This document shows positions 22,816 through 31,651 of a stretch of 64,000 nucleotides of DNA, one piece after another. The stretch covers positions 186,001 through 250,000 of the forward strand of contig NZ_JALAMS010000015.1 of NCBI RefSeq assembly GCF_026790145.1, in the 5' to 3' direction. Position 1 is the first letter of the stretch, and the number at the start of each line of letters is the position of its first letter. A program made the translations under genes and the position numbers. The notes beneath the pieces were generated by a model, which worked only from the letters and a program-made list of their open reading frames with translations, had not been told where the DNA came from and did no database searches. The DNA is from Bacillus_I endophytica_A. GTDB taxonomy: Bacteria > Bacillota > Bacilli > Bacillales > Bacillaceae_H.

Positions 22816-23549
22816 TTTGTTGGTTTTGCTTTACTCATGCTTACTGTATAGCCGAAAAGCGAAGAAATCGATTCAATATTCCCTCTGCTCCATGCAACTT
22901 CAATTGCATGACGAATAGCACGCTCAACGCGACTTGCTGTTGTATTATACTTTTTAGCAATGTCTGGATATAAAACTTTGGTAATAGAGCCAAGTAGCTC
23001 AATATCTCTATATACCATTGCAATAGCTTCTCGTAAGTACATATATCCTTTAATATGAGCAGGTACGCCAATTTCATGGATAATGCTTGTAATATTTGCA
23101 TCTAAATTATTGCTCTTATTTTCTCGTTGCACTTTAATTGCTGAATTTTGTGGGCGAGTTGTAAAAGTTGGCGCTTTTCCGCTCACTTGGCGGATATTGT
23201 TGACGAGGTTCTCCATATCGAACGGTTTAAGGATGAAGTATGCAGCACCTAAGTCAACGGCTTTCTTTGTTACATCTTCTTGTCCGAACGCAGTTAACAT
23301 GATGACATTAGGTGTTTTTTCAAGCCCCATCTCTCTTAACTTTGTTAATACCGCTATCCCGTCTAAATGGGGCATAATAATATCTAATAGCAACACATCA
23401 GGTTTTTGCTCTTTGACTAACGAAAGGCACTCTTGGCCATTATAAGCAGCCCCTACAACTTCAATATCTTCTTGTGTTGAGAGGTAATCTTCTAATAAGC
23501 TCACGAGTTCACGGTTATCATCAACTAAGCAAACCTTAATCTTTTTCAA
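22758..23549 (-). CDS. spo0A: Spo0A, master regulator of sporulation
   Basis: 263 aa. Response-regulator receiver at residues 1-120 with acidic pocket Asp10/Asp11, phospho-acceptor Asp56 (LLLDIIMPHLDG) and the conserved Lys in ILKPFD. The Spo0A-C domain runs from about residue 150 (ITSIIHEIGVPAHIKGY, KKYNTTASRVERAIRHAIE) to the tail DKLRLEHKAS. Phosphorylated Spo0A binds TGTCGAA boxes and activates or represses early sporulation genes. TTG start after GGAGGAG. The protein ends normally although an island lies in its last codons; the tail sequence was restored by the insertion. Confidence 0.98.
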   Translation of the reverse strand: MKKIKVCLVDDNRELVSLLEDYLSTQEDIEVVGAAYNGQECLSLVKEQKPDVLLLDIIMPHLDGIAVLTKLREMGLEKTPNVIMLTAFGQEDVTKKAVDLGAAYFILKPFDMENLVNNIRQVSGKAPTFTTRPQNSAIKVQRENKSNNLDANITSIIHEIGVPAHIKGYMYLREAIAMVYRDIELLGSITKVLYPDIAKKYNTTASRVERAIRHAIEVAWSRGNIESISSLFGYTVSMSKAKPTNSEFIAMVADKLRLEHKAS

Positions 23550-23585
23550 TATAACTCCTCCTCGATCCCATATAATAAGCTACTG

Positions 23586-23628
23586 TGTCGATAGGTCTCT
23601 AAACTTATTCTAAATGAACAATTCGACA
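23586..23628. promoter_or_regulatory. 0A-box candidates upstream of spo0A
   Basis: TTCGACA at 23622-23628 (TGTCGAA on the gene strand) is a perfect 0A box, and TGTCGAT at 23586-23592 is one base off on the other strand. They lie 35-80 nt upstream of the start, consistent with autoregulation as in B. subtilis. I could not place the -35/-10 elements securely. Confidence 0.6.
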
Positions 23629-23774
23629 ATGCAAGACCATTTCCTTTTATTTTTTGGATAAAAGGTGATTCCTTCCACCATTTTAACAAAAATATCGTTA
23701 TATTGATAAGAAATGTCAGCACTTTAAACAATATGACAAAGGTTAAAAGGTTTATGTTTAGAAAAGAAGAAATG

Positions 23775-23808
23775 ACAAAAAAGACGAACTATAATTAGCT
23801 CGCCTTTT
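23775..23808 (-). terminator. spoIVB terminator
   Basis: On the minus strand: GGCGAGC-N8-GTTCGTC (two G-U pairs) followed by TTTTTTGTC. It begins within the last codons of spoIVB. Confidence 0.6.
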
Positions 23809-25072
23809 GTCGTGGATGTTCATAAATGTCTATTCCTGCTTCGTTTAGCATCCATTCAATATGGACCCCGTATCCTGAGGTTGAATCGTTAACAAAAACG
23901 TGAGTTACAGCACCAACTAAGCGACCATCTTGAATAATTGGGCTTCCACTCATGCCCTGCACAATTCCTCCCGTTTTCTCGAGAAGTTTTGGATCTGTTA
24001 CTTTAACTACCATTCCTTTTGTTGCTGGAAACTTCTGATCAACTGTACTTACAATTTCGACACTAAACTCTTCTACTTTATTCTCTTCAATTACGGTTAA
24101 GATTTTGGCTGGCCCCTTTTTCACTTGATGTGAAAGCGCAATAGGAAGGGGTTTGTTCACAATGTTGTTTTCTACTTGTTCCGTTAACTTCCCGTAAATA
24201 CCAAACGGACTGTTGCGCGTAATGTCACCAATTACAGAACGTTCCGAAGAAAAACGAGCAATCTTCTCTCCAGGAGCTCCGTCACTTCCTTTTTCAATCG
24301 ACGTGACCGTTGACTTCATAATCTGTCCATCTTTCACAACAATCGGCTTTTTCGTATCCATATCCGAAATCACATGACCAAGAGCTCCATATTTTTTCGA
24401 ATTCGGCTCAAAAAAAGTCATCGTACCAATACCAGCTGCTGAATCACGAATATATAGTCCAATTCGATAAGCATAATCTCCTTTATCCTTTAATGGATAA
24501 AGTTTTGTTTTAATACTTTGGTCATCACGAGTAACTGTGATGTTAAGTGGATCTCCATTTTTTCCGGCTTGTTTGATAAACGGAGTTACATCACTCATTT
24601 TCTCGATGTTTTTCCCATTAATTTCAGTAATCATATCTCCAACTTGGATTCCTGCAATTTCACCTGGAGATTTTTTTCCGTCTTTTGTATCAACTTGATG
24701 ATATCCAACAACAAGAACACCTTTAGAGTTAAGTTTTACTCCAATCGATTGTCCTCCTGGATATACTTTAAAATCAGGAAGAACTTTTACATCAACTTCT
24801 TTTGCTGGAAAAGCGCCTGCTTGGACAACGAGTTTGCTTTCTCCAGCATTATTACCACTAACTTGCCATGTTGAACTTTCCTTTTCAGGTTCTACTGAAA
24901 CATTTGGCTGATTTGATGACACTTGCTGAGCGGACTGAATGGGCAACGTTTGATTTTCAAAAAGGGTGATGTTTGTTGGGATTTTTACATATTGCTGCAC
25001 ACTTGGTATAAAACCTATTACGATGAGCGAAACAAGGAGAATTGTTCCTATCCATTTTCTATATCTATCCAT
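23795..25072 (-). CDS. spoIVB: SpoIVB, sporulation serine protease (S55)
   Basis: 425 aa, the length of B. subtilis SpoIVB. An N-terminal membrane anchor (WIGTILLVSLIVIGFIPS), a PDZ domain at about residues 105-180 (VGYHQVDTKDGKKSPGEIAG), then the S55 protease domain with catalytic Ser about residue 377 in GMSGSPIIQDG. It is made in the forespore, crosses to the intermembrane space and cleaves SpoIVFA to release pro-sigma-K processing. The start at MDRYRKW is chosen from homologue length and an upstream GAGGAGAG; in-frame sequence upstream is not protein-like for this family. It precedes spo0A as in other bacilli. Confidence 0.95.
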   Translation of the reverse strand: MDRYRKWIGTILLVSLIVIGFIPSVQQYVKIPTNITLFENQTLPIQSAQQVSSNQPNVSVEPEKESSTWQVSGNNAGESKLVVQAGAFPAKEVDVKVLPDFKVYPGGQSIGVKLNSKGVLVVGYHQVDTKDGKKSPGEIAGIQVGDMITEINGKNIEKMSDVTPFIKQAGKNGDPLNITVTRDDQSIKTKLYPLKDKGDYAYRIGLYIRDSAAGIGTMTFFEPNSKKYGALGHVISDMDTKKPIVVKDGQIMKSTVTSIEKGSDGAPGEKIARFSSERSVIGDITRNSPFGIYGKLTEQVENNIVNKPLPIALSHQVKKGPAKILTVIEENKVEEFSVEIVSTVDQKFPATKGMVVKVTDPKLLEKTGGIVQGMSGSPIIQDGRLVGAVTHVFVNDSTSGYGVHIEWMLNEAGIDIYEHPRQKAS

Positions 25073-25211
25073 TGAACATTTCACTCTCCTCGCTTCCTGC
25101 CACACACACTTCTTCGTTGAATAAATAAGCACCTGAGATTGTAAAATGAAGCTTTTGCTTATGTCTTTAATGTTACCTTCTTTGCGCACAATTATAACTA
25201 CGAAAAACGAG

Positions 25212-25244
25212 AAAAAGTAGGGAGAATTTGTCTCCCTACTTTTT
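25212..25244 (-). terminator. recN terminator
   Basis: AAAAAGTAGGGAGA / TCTCCCTACTTTTT overlapping the recN stop codon; usable on both strands. Confidence 0.85.
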
Positions 25245-26945
25245 CAGCTGATGTGCAAGCTCAAGTAGCTCTTTTGCATGTTCTTTTGTTAAATCTGTCA
25301 CTTCAACTCCTGCGATCATACGGCCAATTTCAATAATTTTTTCATTAGAACTAAGCGGTGTAACACTTGTTTGCGTTCTATTATTCACAGACTTTTTAGC
25401 AATAAATAAGTGCGTATCAGCCATCGCTGCAACCTGTGGCAGATGAGAAATACAGAAAACTTGTGAACCTGTTGAGATTTGGTAAATCTTCTCTCCAATA
25501 GCTTGAGCAACTCGCCCACTTACTCCTGTGTCTACTTCATCAAAAATAATAGATGTTACACCTTGATGATGTGAGAAAATACTTTTAAGTGCGAGCATAA
25601 TTCTAGAAAGCTCTCCTCCTGACGCTACTTTTGATAAAGGCTTCAACGGTTCACCAGGGTTTGTTGAGATGTAAAACTCCACATGATCAATTCCGCTTTT
25701 CGTAAATTTTACATCTTTTTCACTAAGGGGCGCTTCTTCTCCACATTTAGCAAACTGAATTTTAAATACGGTTTTAGCCATATAAAGAGCTTGAAGCTCA
25801 TGATGAATCTTTTCTGTTAGCTCTTCAGCCAGCTTTTGTCGAATATGAGAAACATTTTTCGCTTCTTTAAAAAGTTCACTCATCAATGCCTCAAGCTGTT
25901 TTTCAATTTTAGAAATATGCGTATCTCTATTTTGAATCGTATCAATTTCTTCTTCAATAGCATCAGCATATGCTAAAATCTCTTCTACAGATTGTCCGTA
26001 CTTTCTCTTTAAGTGATTGATCTCATTTAATCTAGCTTCAATAATATCAAGCCGATTTGGATCAAATTCTAAAGCATCAAGCTGTTGGCGAATGCTGTAT
26101 GAGACGTCTTCAAGTTGATAAAAACAGTTTGACACTGTTTCTGAAATTTCTTTATAGTCATCTTCTAGGTCAGCAATCTCACCTGTGTTGTTCATTGCAA
26201 CAGATACTAAATCAAGCCCTCTTTGTTCCCCGTGCAAAGCATAATAAGCATCTCTGAGCGAGCTATAAATCTTTTCATAGTTCGAAATTTTAATTTTCTC
26301 TTCAAAAAGATTCTCATCTTCTTTTGGTACAAGTTCAGCTGTTTTGATTTCATTGAGCTGAAACTGAATTAAATCTAGCCTATGGGCCCTTTGCTGCTCA
26401 TTTTCCGTTAGCTTTTCCATTTGTTTTTTCAGACTTATGTATTCATCATAAAGCGAACCGTATACCCCTAGCGCTTTTTCAATAGTCGAACCACCATATT
26501 GATCAAGCAATGTTAAGTGTCGATCACCATTCATAAGGTCTTGATGTTCATGCTGCCCGTGAATATCAACAAGCGTTCCACCGACTTCACGTAAAATTGC
26601 AAGTGTCACAAGCTTTCCGTTAATGCGACAAATGCTTTTTCCGCTCGCTGTAATCGAGCGCCTTAGCACAACCATCTCATCCTCCACTTCAATTCCAAGC
26701 GATTCTGTTTTTTCAAAGCAGGGATGGCTTTTTTCAATTAAAAACAGCCCTTCTATTTCTGCTCGATCCGTACCGTGTCGAACAAATTCAGCAGAGCCTC
26801 GTCCTCCAACAAGTAAATGAATCGCATCAATAATAATAGACTTTCCAGCCCCTGTCTCCCCTGTTAAAACAGTTAATCCTTTTTCAAATGAAAGAGATAG
26901 GCTTTCGATAATTGCAAAGTTTTTAATCGATAGTTCGGCTAACAC
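25236..26945 (-). CDS. recN: DNA repair protein RecN
   Basis: 569 aa, an SMC-like ATPase of normal length. Walker A TGETGAGKSIIIDAI at about residue 30, a central coiled coil (about 150-360), signature ASGGELSRIML and Walker B IIFDEVDTGVSG. RecN gathers double-strand break ends at an early stage of recombination. It starts at GTG, 14 nt after the argR stop, in the conserved order tlyA-argR-recN-spoIVB. Confidence 0.97.
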   Translation of the reverse strand: MLAELSIKNFAIIESLSLSFEKGLTVLTGETGAGKSIIIDAIHLLVGGRGSAEFVRHGTDRAEIEGLFLIEKSHPCFEKTESLGIEVEDEMVVLRRSITASGKSICRINGKLVTLAILREVGGTLVDIHGQHEHQDLMNGDRHLTLLDQYGGSTIEKALGVYGSLYDEYISLKKQMEKLTENEQQRAHRLDLIQFQLNEIKTAELVPKEDENLFEEKIKISNYEKIYSSLRDAYYALHGEQRGLDLVSVAMNNTGEIADLEDDYKEISETVSNCFYQLEDVSYSIRQQLDALEFDPNRLDIIEARLNEINHLKRKYGQSVEEILAYADAIEEEIDTIQNRDTHISKIEKQLEALMSELFKEAKNVSHIRQKLAEELTEKIHHELQALYMAKTVFKIQFAKCGEEAPLSEKDVKFTKSGIDHVEFYISTNPGEPLKPLSKVASGGELSRIMLALKSIFSHHQGVTSIIFDEVDTGVSGRVAQAIGEKIYQISTGSQVFCISHLPQVAAMADTHLFIAKKSVNNRTQTSVTPLSSNEKIIEIGRMIAGVEVTDLTKEHAKELLELAHQLKK

Positions 26946-26959
26946 TCCTACTCACATCC

Positions 26960-27409
26960 CTACAGCATTTCTAAAAAGCGATTTGAAATCGTTTTGGCTT
27001 CCTCAGACGTTCTACAAATAATTAAACACGTATCGTCTCCACAAATTGTTCCTAAAATTTCTTCCCAATCTAAGTGATCAATAAGAGCTCCAACTACGTT
27101 CGCATTGCCTGGCAACATTTTCATAACAAGCAAATTCTCAGCCGCATCAATTTTTATAAATGCATCTGTAAGAGCACGCTTTAATTTTTGAAGAGGATTA
27201 AAACGCTGGTCAGCTGGTAAGCTATATTTGTAGCGCCCATCAAGCATTGGCACTTTTACAAGATGAAGTTCTTTAATATCACGGGAAACTGTTGCTTGTG
27301 TAACATTAAAACCTAAGCTTTTTAAAATATCGACTAAATCATCCTGTGTTTCAATATCGTTATTTGCAATAACTTCTCTAATTTTAATATGTCGCTGTCC
27401 TTTATTCAT
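26960..27409 (-). CDS. argR: arginine repressor ArgR/AhrC
   Basis: 149 aa. N-terminal winged helix (KIREVIANNDIETQDDLVDI, NVTQATVSRDIKELHLV), C-terminal hexamerisation and arginine-binding domain (GTICGDDTCLIICRTSEEA, with the GDDT arginine-contact residues). It represses arginine biosynthesis and activates catabolism in the presence of arginine. Of two adjacent ATGs the second is taken because GAGGTG is then 6 nt away and the length matches AhrC. Confidence 0.96.
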   Translation of the reverse strand: MNKGQRHIKIREVIANNDIETQDDLVDILKSLGFNVTQATVSRDIKELHLVKVPMLDGRYKYSLPADQRFNPLQKLKRALTDAFIKIDAAENLLVMKMLPGNANVVGALIDHLDWEEILGTICGDDTCLIICRTSEEAKTISNRFLEML

Positions 27410-27572
27410 CATTTACACCTCACATAATCTTTGAATTTGAATTATAGCTATGTATAAGAAAAAGTTTTCTTGTTTTTTTATAAGCTCTCCCTTTTTCACA
27501 AAACAATGTATGTAATACTATGTTAGCTAATTATCGCAGCTTAGACAACTTATAAAGCAAGCCATGACAAAC

Positions 27573-27605
27573 TTTAAGCGGCGCTATAAAAAGCACCGCT
27601 TAATT
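27573..27605. other. hairpin between tlyA and argR
   Basis: TTAAGCGGCGCT / AGCACCGCTTAA, a 12-bp stem with one wobble or mismatch. T tracts are poor, so its use as a terminator is doubtful. The 27413-27572 stretch is AT-rich and probably holds the argR promoter. Confidence 0.45.
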
Positions 27606-27607
27606 TA

Positions 27608-28432
27608 TTACCCTTTTTTTAAAGCCGCATGCGCTTGTGTTACGGCTTGCTCTATTGTTGTTTCAGAAAAAGTTTCGCCAACTTCTTTTTCTCCACTCCA
27701 CTTTAGATGAAGAAGAAATTCAATATTTCCATCTCCCCCTGTAATTGGAGAATACGTCAAAGAAGCAATATCATATCCTTCATGAAGAACAAATGTACAA
27801 ATTTCTTGGAGTACATCTTCATGTACAGCTCGATCTCTGACAATTCCTTTTTTCCCAACTTGCTCGCGTCCTGCTTCAAACTGTGGTTTCACAAGAGCAA
27901 CAACATCACTATTTGGGACAAGTAATGTTTTAAGAACCGGAAAAATTAATTTTAAAGAAATAAAAGAAACGTCAATAGAAGCAAATTGCGGCATTCCAAA
28001 CTGTAGCTGATCTGGTGTTACATAGCGGAAATTTGTTCTTTCCATCACAACTACACGCTCATCTTGACGCATTTTCCATGCAAGCTGATTATATCCCACA
28101 TCAAGCGCATAAGAAAGCTGTGCTCCATTTTGAAGAGCGCAATCTGTAAAGCCACCTGTCGATGCTCCGATATCTAACATAATTTTATCTTTTACAGTAA
28201 GATCAAATTCCTTAAGCGCCTTTTCGAGTTTAAATCCTCCTCTGCTTACATAAGGCATTACTTTTCCTTTTACAGTAAGAGGTGTATCAACTGAAATTTT
28301 TTCTCCAGGTTTATCTAATCTTTGTTCATTTGTATATACGAGACCTGCCATGACAGTGCGTTTAGCTTTTTCACGTGTTTCCACTAAGCCACGCTCCACC
28401 AATAACACATCTACACGTTCTTTTTTCGTCAC
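27608..28432 (-). CDS. tlyA: TlyA-family rRNA 2'-O-methyltransferase (YqxC)
   Basis: 274 aa. An S4 RNA-binding domain at residues 1-65 (RVDVLLVERGLVETREKAKR), then an FtsJ-like Rossmann methyltransferase with SAM motif MLDIGASTGGFTDC and the catalytic Lys/Asp region (VALVKPQFEAGREQVG). TlyA homologues methylate rRNA riboses. The start overlaps the dxs stop by 4 nt, so the two genes are co-translated. Confidence 0.93.
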   Translation of the reverse strand: MTKKERVDVLLVERGLVETREKAKRTVMAGLVYTNEQRLDKPGEKISVDTPLTVKGKVMPYVSRGGFKLEKALKEFDLTVKDKIMLDIGASTGGFTDCALQNGAQLSYALDVGYNQLAWKMRQDERVVVMERTNFRYVTPDQLQFGMPQFASIDVSFISLKLIFPVLKTLLVPNSDVVALVKPQFEAGREQVGKKGIVRDRAVHEDVLQEICTFVLHEGYDIASLTYSPITGGDGNIEFLLHLKWSGEKEVGETFSETTIEQAVTQAHAALKKG

Positions 28433-30333
28433 CTTGCTTCAAGTCCTTTAGTCTTTTTTACGTTCACACGCTTTTGTAAACGAGTTACAACATGTTCTGT
28501 TGTAAACTCAATTTCTTCTAGAAGGCGATCAACGCTTCCATGCTCTACAAAGTAGTCTGGAATTCCCATGCGATCAACAAGTGAACTATCATACCCATGA
28601 TCTGAAGCAAACTCTAATACAGCACTTCCAAAGCCACCTTCTAAAACAGCTTCTTCAATAGTCATGATCGGCTTATTTTCTTTAAAAAGCTCATGAAGCA
28701 TATTATGATCAAGCGGCTTAATAAAACGAGCGTTTACAATCTTAACAGATATTCCGTTCTTCGCCATCTTTTCACGCGCTTCCATGGCCATTTCAATTGA
28801 AGGGCCAAATGTTAAGATTGTGGCATCATGCCCTTCTTTTAACACTTCCCACGTTCCAATTGGAATTGTTTTTAGTTCTTTATCCATTGGAACACCAAGT
28901 CCATTTCCACGTGGATAACGTATTGCAATTGGACCATCGTTATATTGAAGAGCTGTGTATACTAAATGTTGGCCTTCATTTTCATCTTTCGGCATCATCA
29001 TAACCATGTTTGGAATATGGCGCATAAAGGCAATGTCAAATACGCCTTGATGTGTTTCACCATCAGCTCCCACAAGACCTGCTCGATCAATACCAAAGAA
29101 AACGTTCAAGTTTTGACGACATACGTCATGCACAACTTGGTCATATGCACGCTGTAAAAATGTTGAATAGATAGCTAAAAACGGTTTCATGTCTTGTGTA
29201 GCAAGTCCTGCTGCTACAGTTGTGGCATGCTGTTCAGCAATTCCTACATCATACATGCGCTCAGGAAATTCTTTTTGGAAAGCTTCAAGCTTTGAGCCTA
29301 CAGGCATAGCTGGTGTTATTGCAACAACTCTGTCATCTTCACGTGCTACTTTTTGAACAGTATCGCTGATAACTTTACTCCACGCTGGAGGCGTGTCTTT
29401 TGGTTTAATGAAGTCACCTGATTCAATCTTGTAAGGGCCTGTACCATGCCATGTTCCAATTTTATCGCTTTCAGCAGGCAAGTATCCTTTTCCTTTTTTC
29501 GTTAAAACATGCACAAGGATAGGCCCTTTTGTTTTTTTAGCATAGCGAAGATTATCGAACAGTTCCTCATAGTTGTGCCCATCAACAGGACCAAGATATG
29601 TGAACCCAAGTTCTTCAAAGAACATGCCTGATACAAACATATACTTTAGACCATCTTTTACACGTTCAGCTGTTGAAGCTAAACGCCCTCCAACAGATGG
29701 AACTTTTTTAAGTAAAAACTCAAGCTCATCTTTAACCCAATGATATTTGCCAGCTGTGCGCAAACGACCTAGCACATTATGCAGTGCGCCAACGTTTGGG
29801 GCAATAGACATTTCATTATCATTTAAAATAACAATCATGTCTTTTTGCTCATGTCCAATATGATTTAAAGCTTCCAAAGCCATTCCACCTGTTAAAGCTC
29901 CATCACCAATAATCGGAATGATATAATCATCTGTTTTCTTCAGATCTCTTGCAATAGCCATTCCCATTGCCGCTGATAAAGACGTTGAACTGTGACCTGT
30001 TTCCCAAACATCATGTTCACTTTCATTTCGTTTCGGAAATCCACATAATCCTTTGTATTTACGTAATGTATCGAATTTACAGGCACGCCCAGTTAAAATT
30101 TTATGGACATATGATTGATGTCCAACATCCCATAAAAACTTGTCTTTTGGGCTATCAAAAATTTTATGAAGCGCAATTGTTAATTCAACAACCCCAAGAT
30201 TCGGACCAATGTGGCCCCCTGTAACGGACAGATTCTCGATCAAAAAGCGTCGAATATCTTCTCCAAGTGACTCTAATTCACTAGTAGACATTTTCTTTAA
30301 AAATGCCGGATTTTTTATTGACGTAAGATCCAA
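28429..30333 (-). CDS. dxs: 1-deoxy-D-xylulose-5-phosphate synthase
   Basis: 634 aa. Thiamine-diphosphate motif IIGDGALTGG...NDNEMSIAPN in domain 1, transketolase pyrimidine domain with the catalytic Glu (IAEQHATTVAAG), GLVGADGETHQG, and a C-terminal transketolase domain. It condenses pyruvate and glyceraldehyde-3-phosphate in the MEP isoprenoid pathway. The start is TTG. It sits after ispA/xseB in the same strand order as in B. subtilis, linking isoprenoid genes. Confidence 0.97.
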   Translation of the reverse strand: MDLTSIKNPAFLKKMSTSELESLGEDIRRFLIENLSVTGGHIGPNLGVVELTIALHKIFDSPKDKFLWDVGHQSYVHKILTGRACKFDTLRKYKGLCGFPKRNESEHDVWETGHSSTSLSAAMGMAIARDLKKTDDYIIPIIGDGALTGGMALEALNHIGHEQKDMIVILNDNEMSIAPNVGALHNVLGRLRTAGKYHWVKDELEFLLKKVPSVGGRLASTAERVKDGLKYMFVSGMFFEELGFTYLGPVDGHNYEELFDNLRYAKKTKGPILVHVLTKKGKGYLPAESDKIGTWHGTGPYKIESGDFIKPKDTPPAWSKVISDTVQKVAREDDRVVAITPAMPVGSKLEAFQKEFPERMYDVGIAEQHATTVAAGLATQDMKPFLAIYSTFLQRAYDQVVHDVCRQNLNVFFGIDRAGLVGADGETHQGVFDIAFMRHIPNMVMMMPKDENEGQHLVYTALQYNDGPIAIRYPRGNGLGVPMDKELKTIPIGTWEVLKEGHDATILTFGPSIEMAMEAREKMAKNGISVKIVNARFIKPLDHNMLHELFKENKPIMTIEEAVLEGGFGSAVLEFASDHGYDSSLVDRMGIPDYFVEHGSVDRLLEEIEFTTEHVVTRLQKRVNVKKTKGLEAR

Positions 30334-30536
30334 ATCGGATCACTCACTTTCGTACTTAGTTAGCCACACTACTTTAGTAGCCTTCCTTGAAAAAAGAGCC
30401 GCTAACACAAACGTGATAACGGCAAGAAAGAATCACTTTCTAATTTTCAAAAAAAACTAAACACTCCATAGCATAATTGTGACATTATTGTAGCATAAAA
30501 ACATCTCAAGCTCAATCTTTAGCTTTTGATATTCTT

Positions 30537-31415
30537 TTATTGCTGACGCCATGCAATGTAATAAGAAAGCTCTTTTAACATGCTATCTTGAATTTCAGCT
30601 TTTTCAAGCTCCATAATGGCTTGATCCATATGATACTTTAATTTCTCTTTTGCATTTTCCATACCTAAAAGAGCTGGATATGTTGCTTTATCATTACCTG
30701 TATCACTTCCAACAGGTTTACCAAGAAGCTGTTCATTTCCTTCAATATCTAAGATGTCATCTTGAATTTGAAAAGCTAAACCAAGATGATAGCTGAAATT
30801 TTTCAAATGACTAAGCTGATCTTCCGATGCTCCAGCAATAATTGCTCCAGCAATAATCCCAAAAGAAAGGAGTTTTCCTGTCTTGTGTTCATGGATGTAT
30901 TCTAACTCTTTTAACGAAAGCTTTTTCTCTTCGCCTTCAATATCAGCCATCTGCCCCCCAACCATTCCTTCAGCACCTGCTGCACGTGCTAACTCTTCAA
31001 TCACAAGCAACTTAATTTCTGGAGAAAGGTTAGCTTTTGTTACGATTTGAAAGCTATAGGTTAGCAAAGCATCGCCAGCTAAAATAGCGGCTGCTTCTCC
31101 GAACACTTTATGGTTTGTTGGCTTTCCTCTTCTTAAATCATCATCATCCATGCTTGGCAAGTCATCATGAACTAATGAGTATGTGTGAATCATTTCAACA
31201 GCACATGCTGCTTCGTAACCAAGGGATTTATCTTTCCCGAATGCTTCAAGCGTTGCTAAAAGAAGAATCGGACGAATGCGCTTTCCGCCTGCTGTTAGAG
31301 AGTATAACATCGATTCTTTCAGCAAACTTGGCATCTGCAGCGCTTCGATTTGTGTTGGGAGAAGCTCTTCGACTAACTTTTTATATTCTTTTAAATAGCT
31401 CTCAAGCGCGATCAT
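30537..31415 (-). CDS. ispA: farnesyl diphosphate synthase (IspA)
   Basis: 292 aa. The first aspartate-rich motif HDDLPSMDDDDLRRGK carries the two-residue insertion typical of bacterial FPP synthases, and the second is FQIQDDILD. It condenses DMAPP/IPP to farnesyl diphosphate. The start overlaps xseB by 4 nt. Downstream, about 200 nt separate it from dxs. Confidence 0.95.
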   Translation of the reverse strand: MIALESYLKEYKKLVEELLPTQIEALQMPSLLKESMLYSLTAGGKRIRPILLLATLEAFGKDKSLGYEAACAVEMIHTYSLVHDDLPSMDDDDLRRGKPTNHKVFGEAAAILAGDALLTYSFQIVTKANLSPEIKLLVIEELARAAGAEGMVGGQMADIEGEEKKLSLKELEYIHEHKTGKLLSFGIIAGAIIAGASEDQLSHLKNFSYHLGLAFQIQDDILDIEGNEQLLGKPVGSDTGNDKATYPALLGMENAKEKLKYHMDQAIMELEKAEIQDSMLKELSYYIAWRQQ

Positions 31416-31651
31416 TTGTCACCTTCCTCTCCAACAGAGAAAGGAGCAAGATTTCCATCTTCTTGCAAGATTTGCTCCATTTGCGTTTCAATTTTTTGAA
31501 GCCGATCATGACAAAATTTTGAAAGTTTCATTCCTTCTTGAAATCGGTCAATAGCTTCTTCTAAAGGAACGTCACCTTCTTCAAGTTTATCAACGATTTT
31601 TTCAAGTTCTTCCATCGCTTCTTCAAATGTATATTCTTTTTCTTCACTCAT
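31412..31651 (-). CDS. xseB: exodeoxyribonuclease VII small subunit
   Basis: 79 aa with the XseB signature FEEAMEELEKIVDKLEEGD and the second helix LEEAIDRFQEGMKL. It forms the XseA/XseB nuclease that degrades single-stranded DNA. The start at MSEEKE fits GGAGTGG upstream; it overlaps the xseA end by 8 nt and the ispA start by 4 nt. Confidence 0.95.
   Translation of the reverse strand: MSEEKEYTFEEAMEELEKIVDKLEEGDVPLEEAIDRFQEGMKLSKFCHDRLQKIETQMEQILQEDGNLAPFSVGEEGDK

Noticed and set aside
22758..23549. spo0A disrupted by the island
   Set aside because: The reading frame is intact to the normal tail and stop; the inserted copy restores it with only silent differences.
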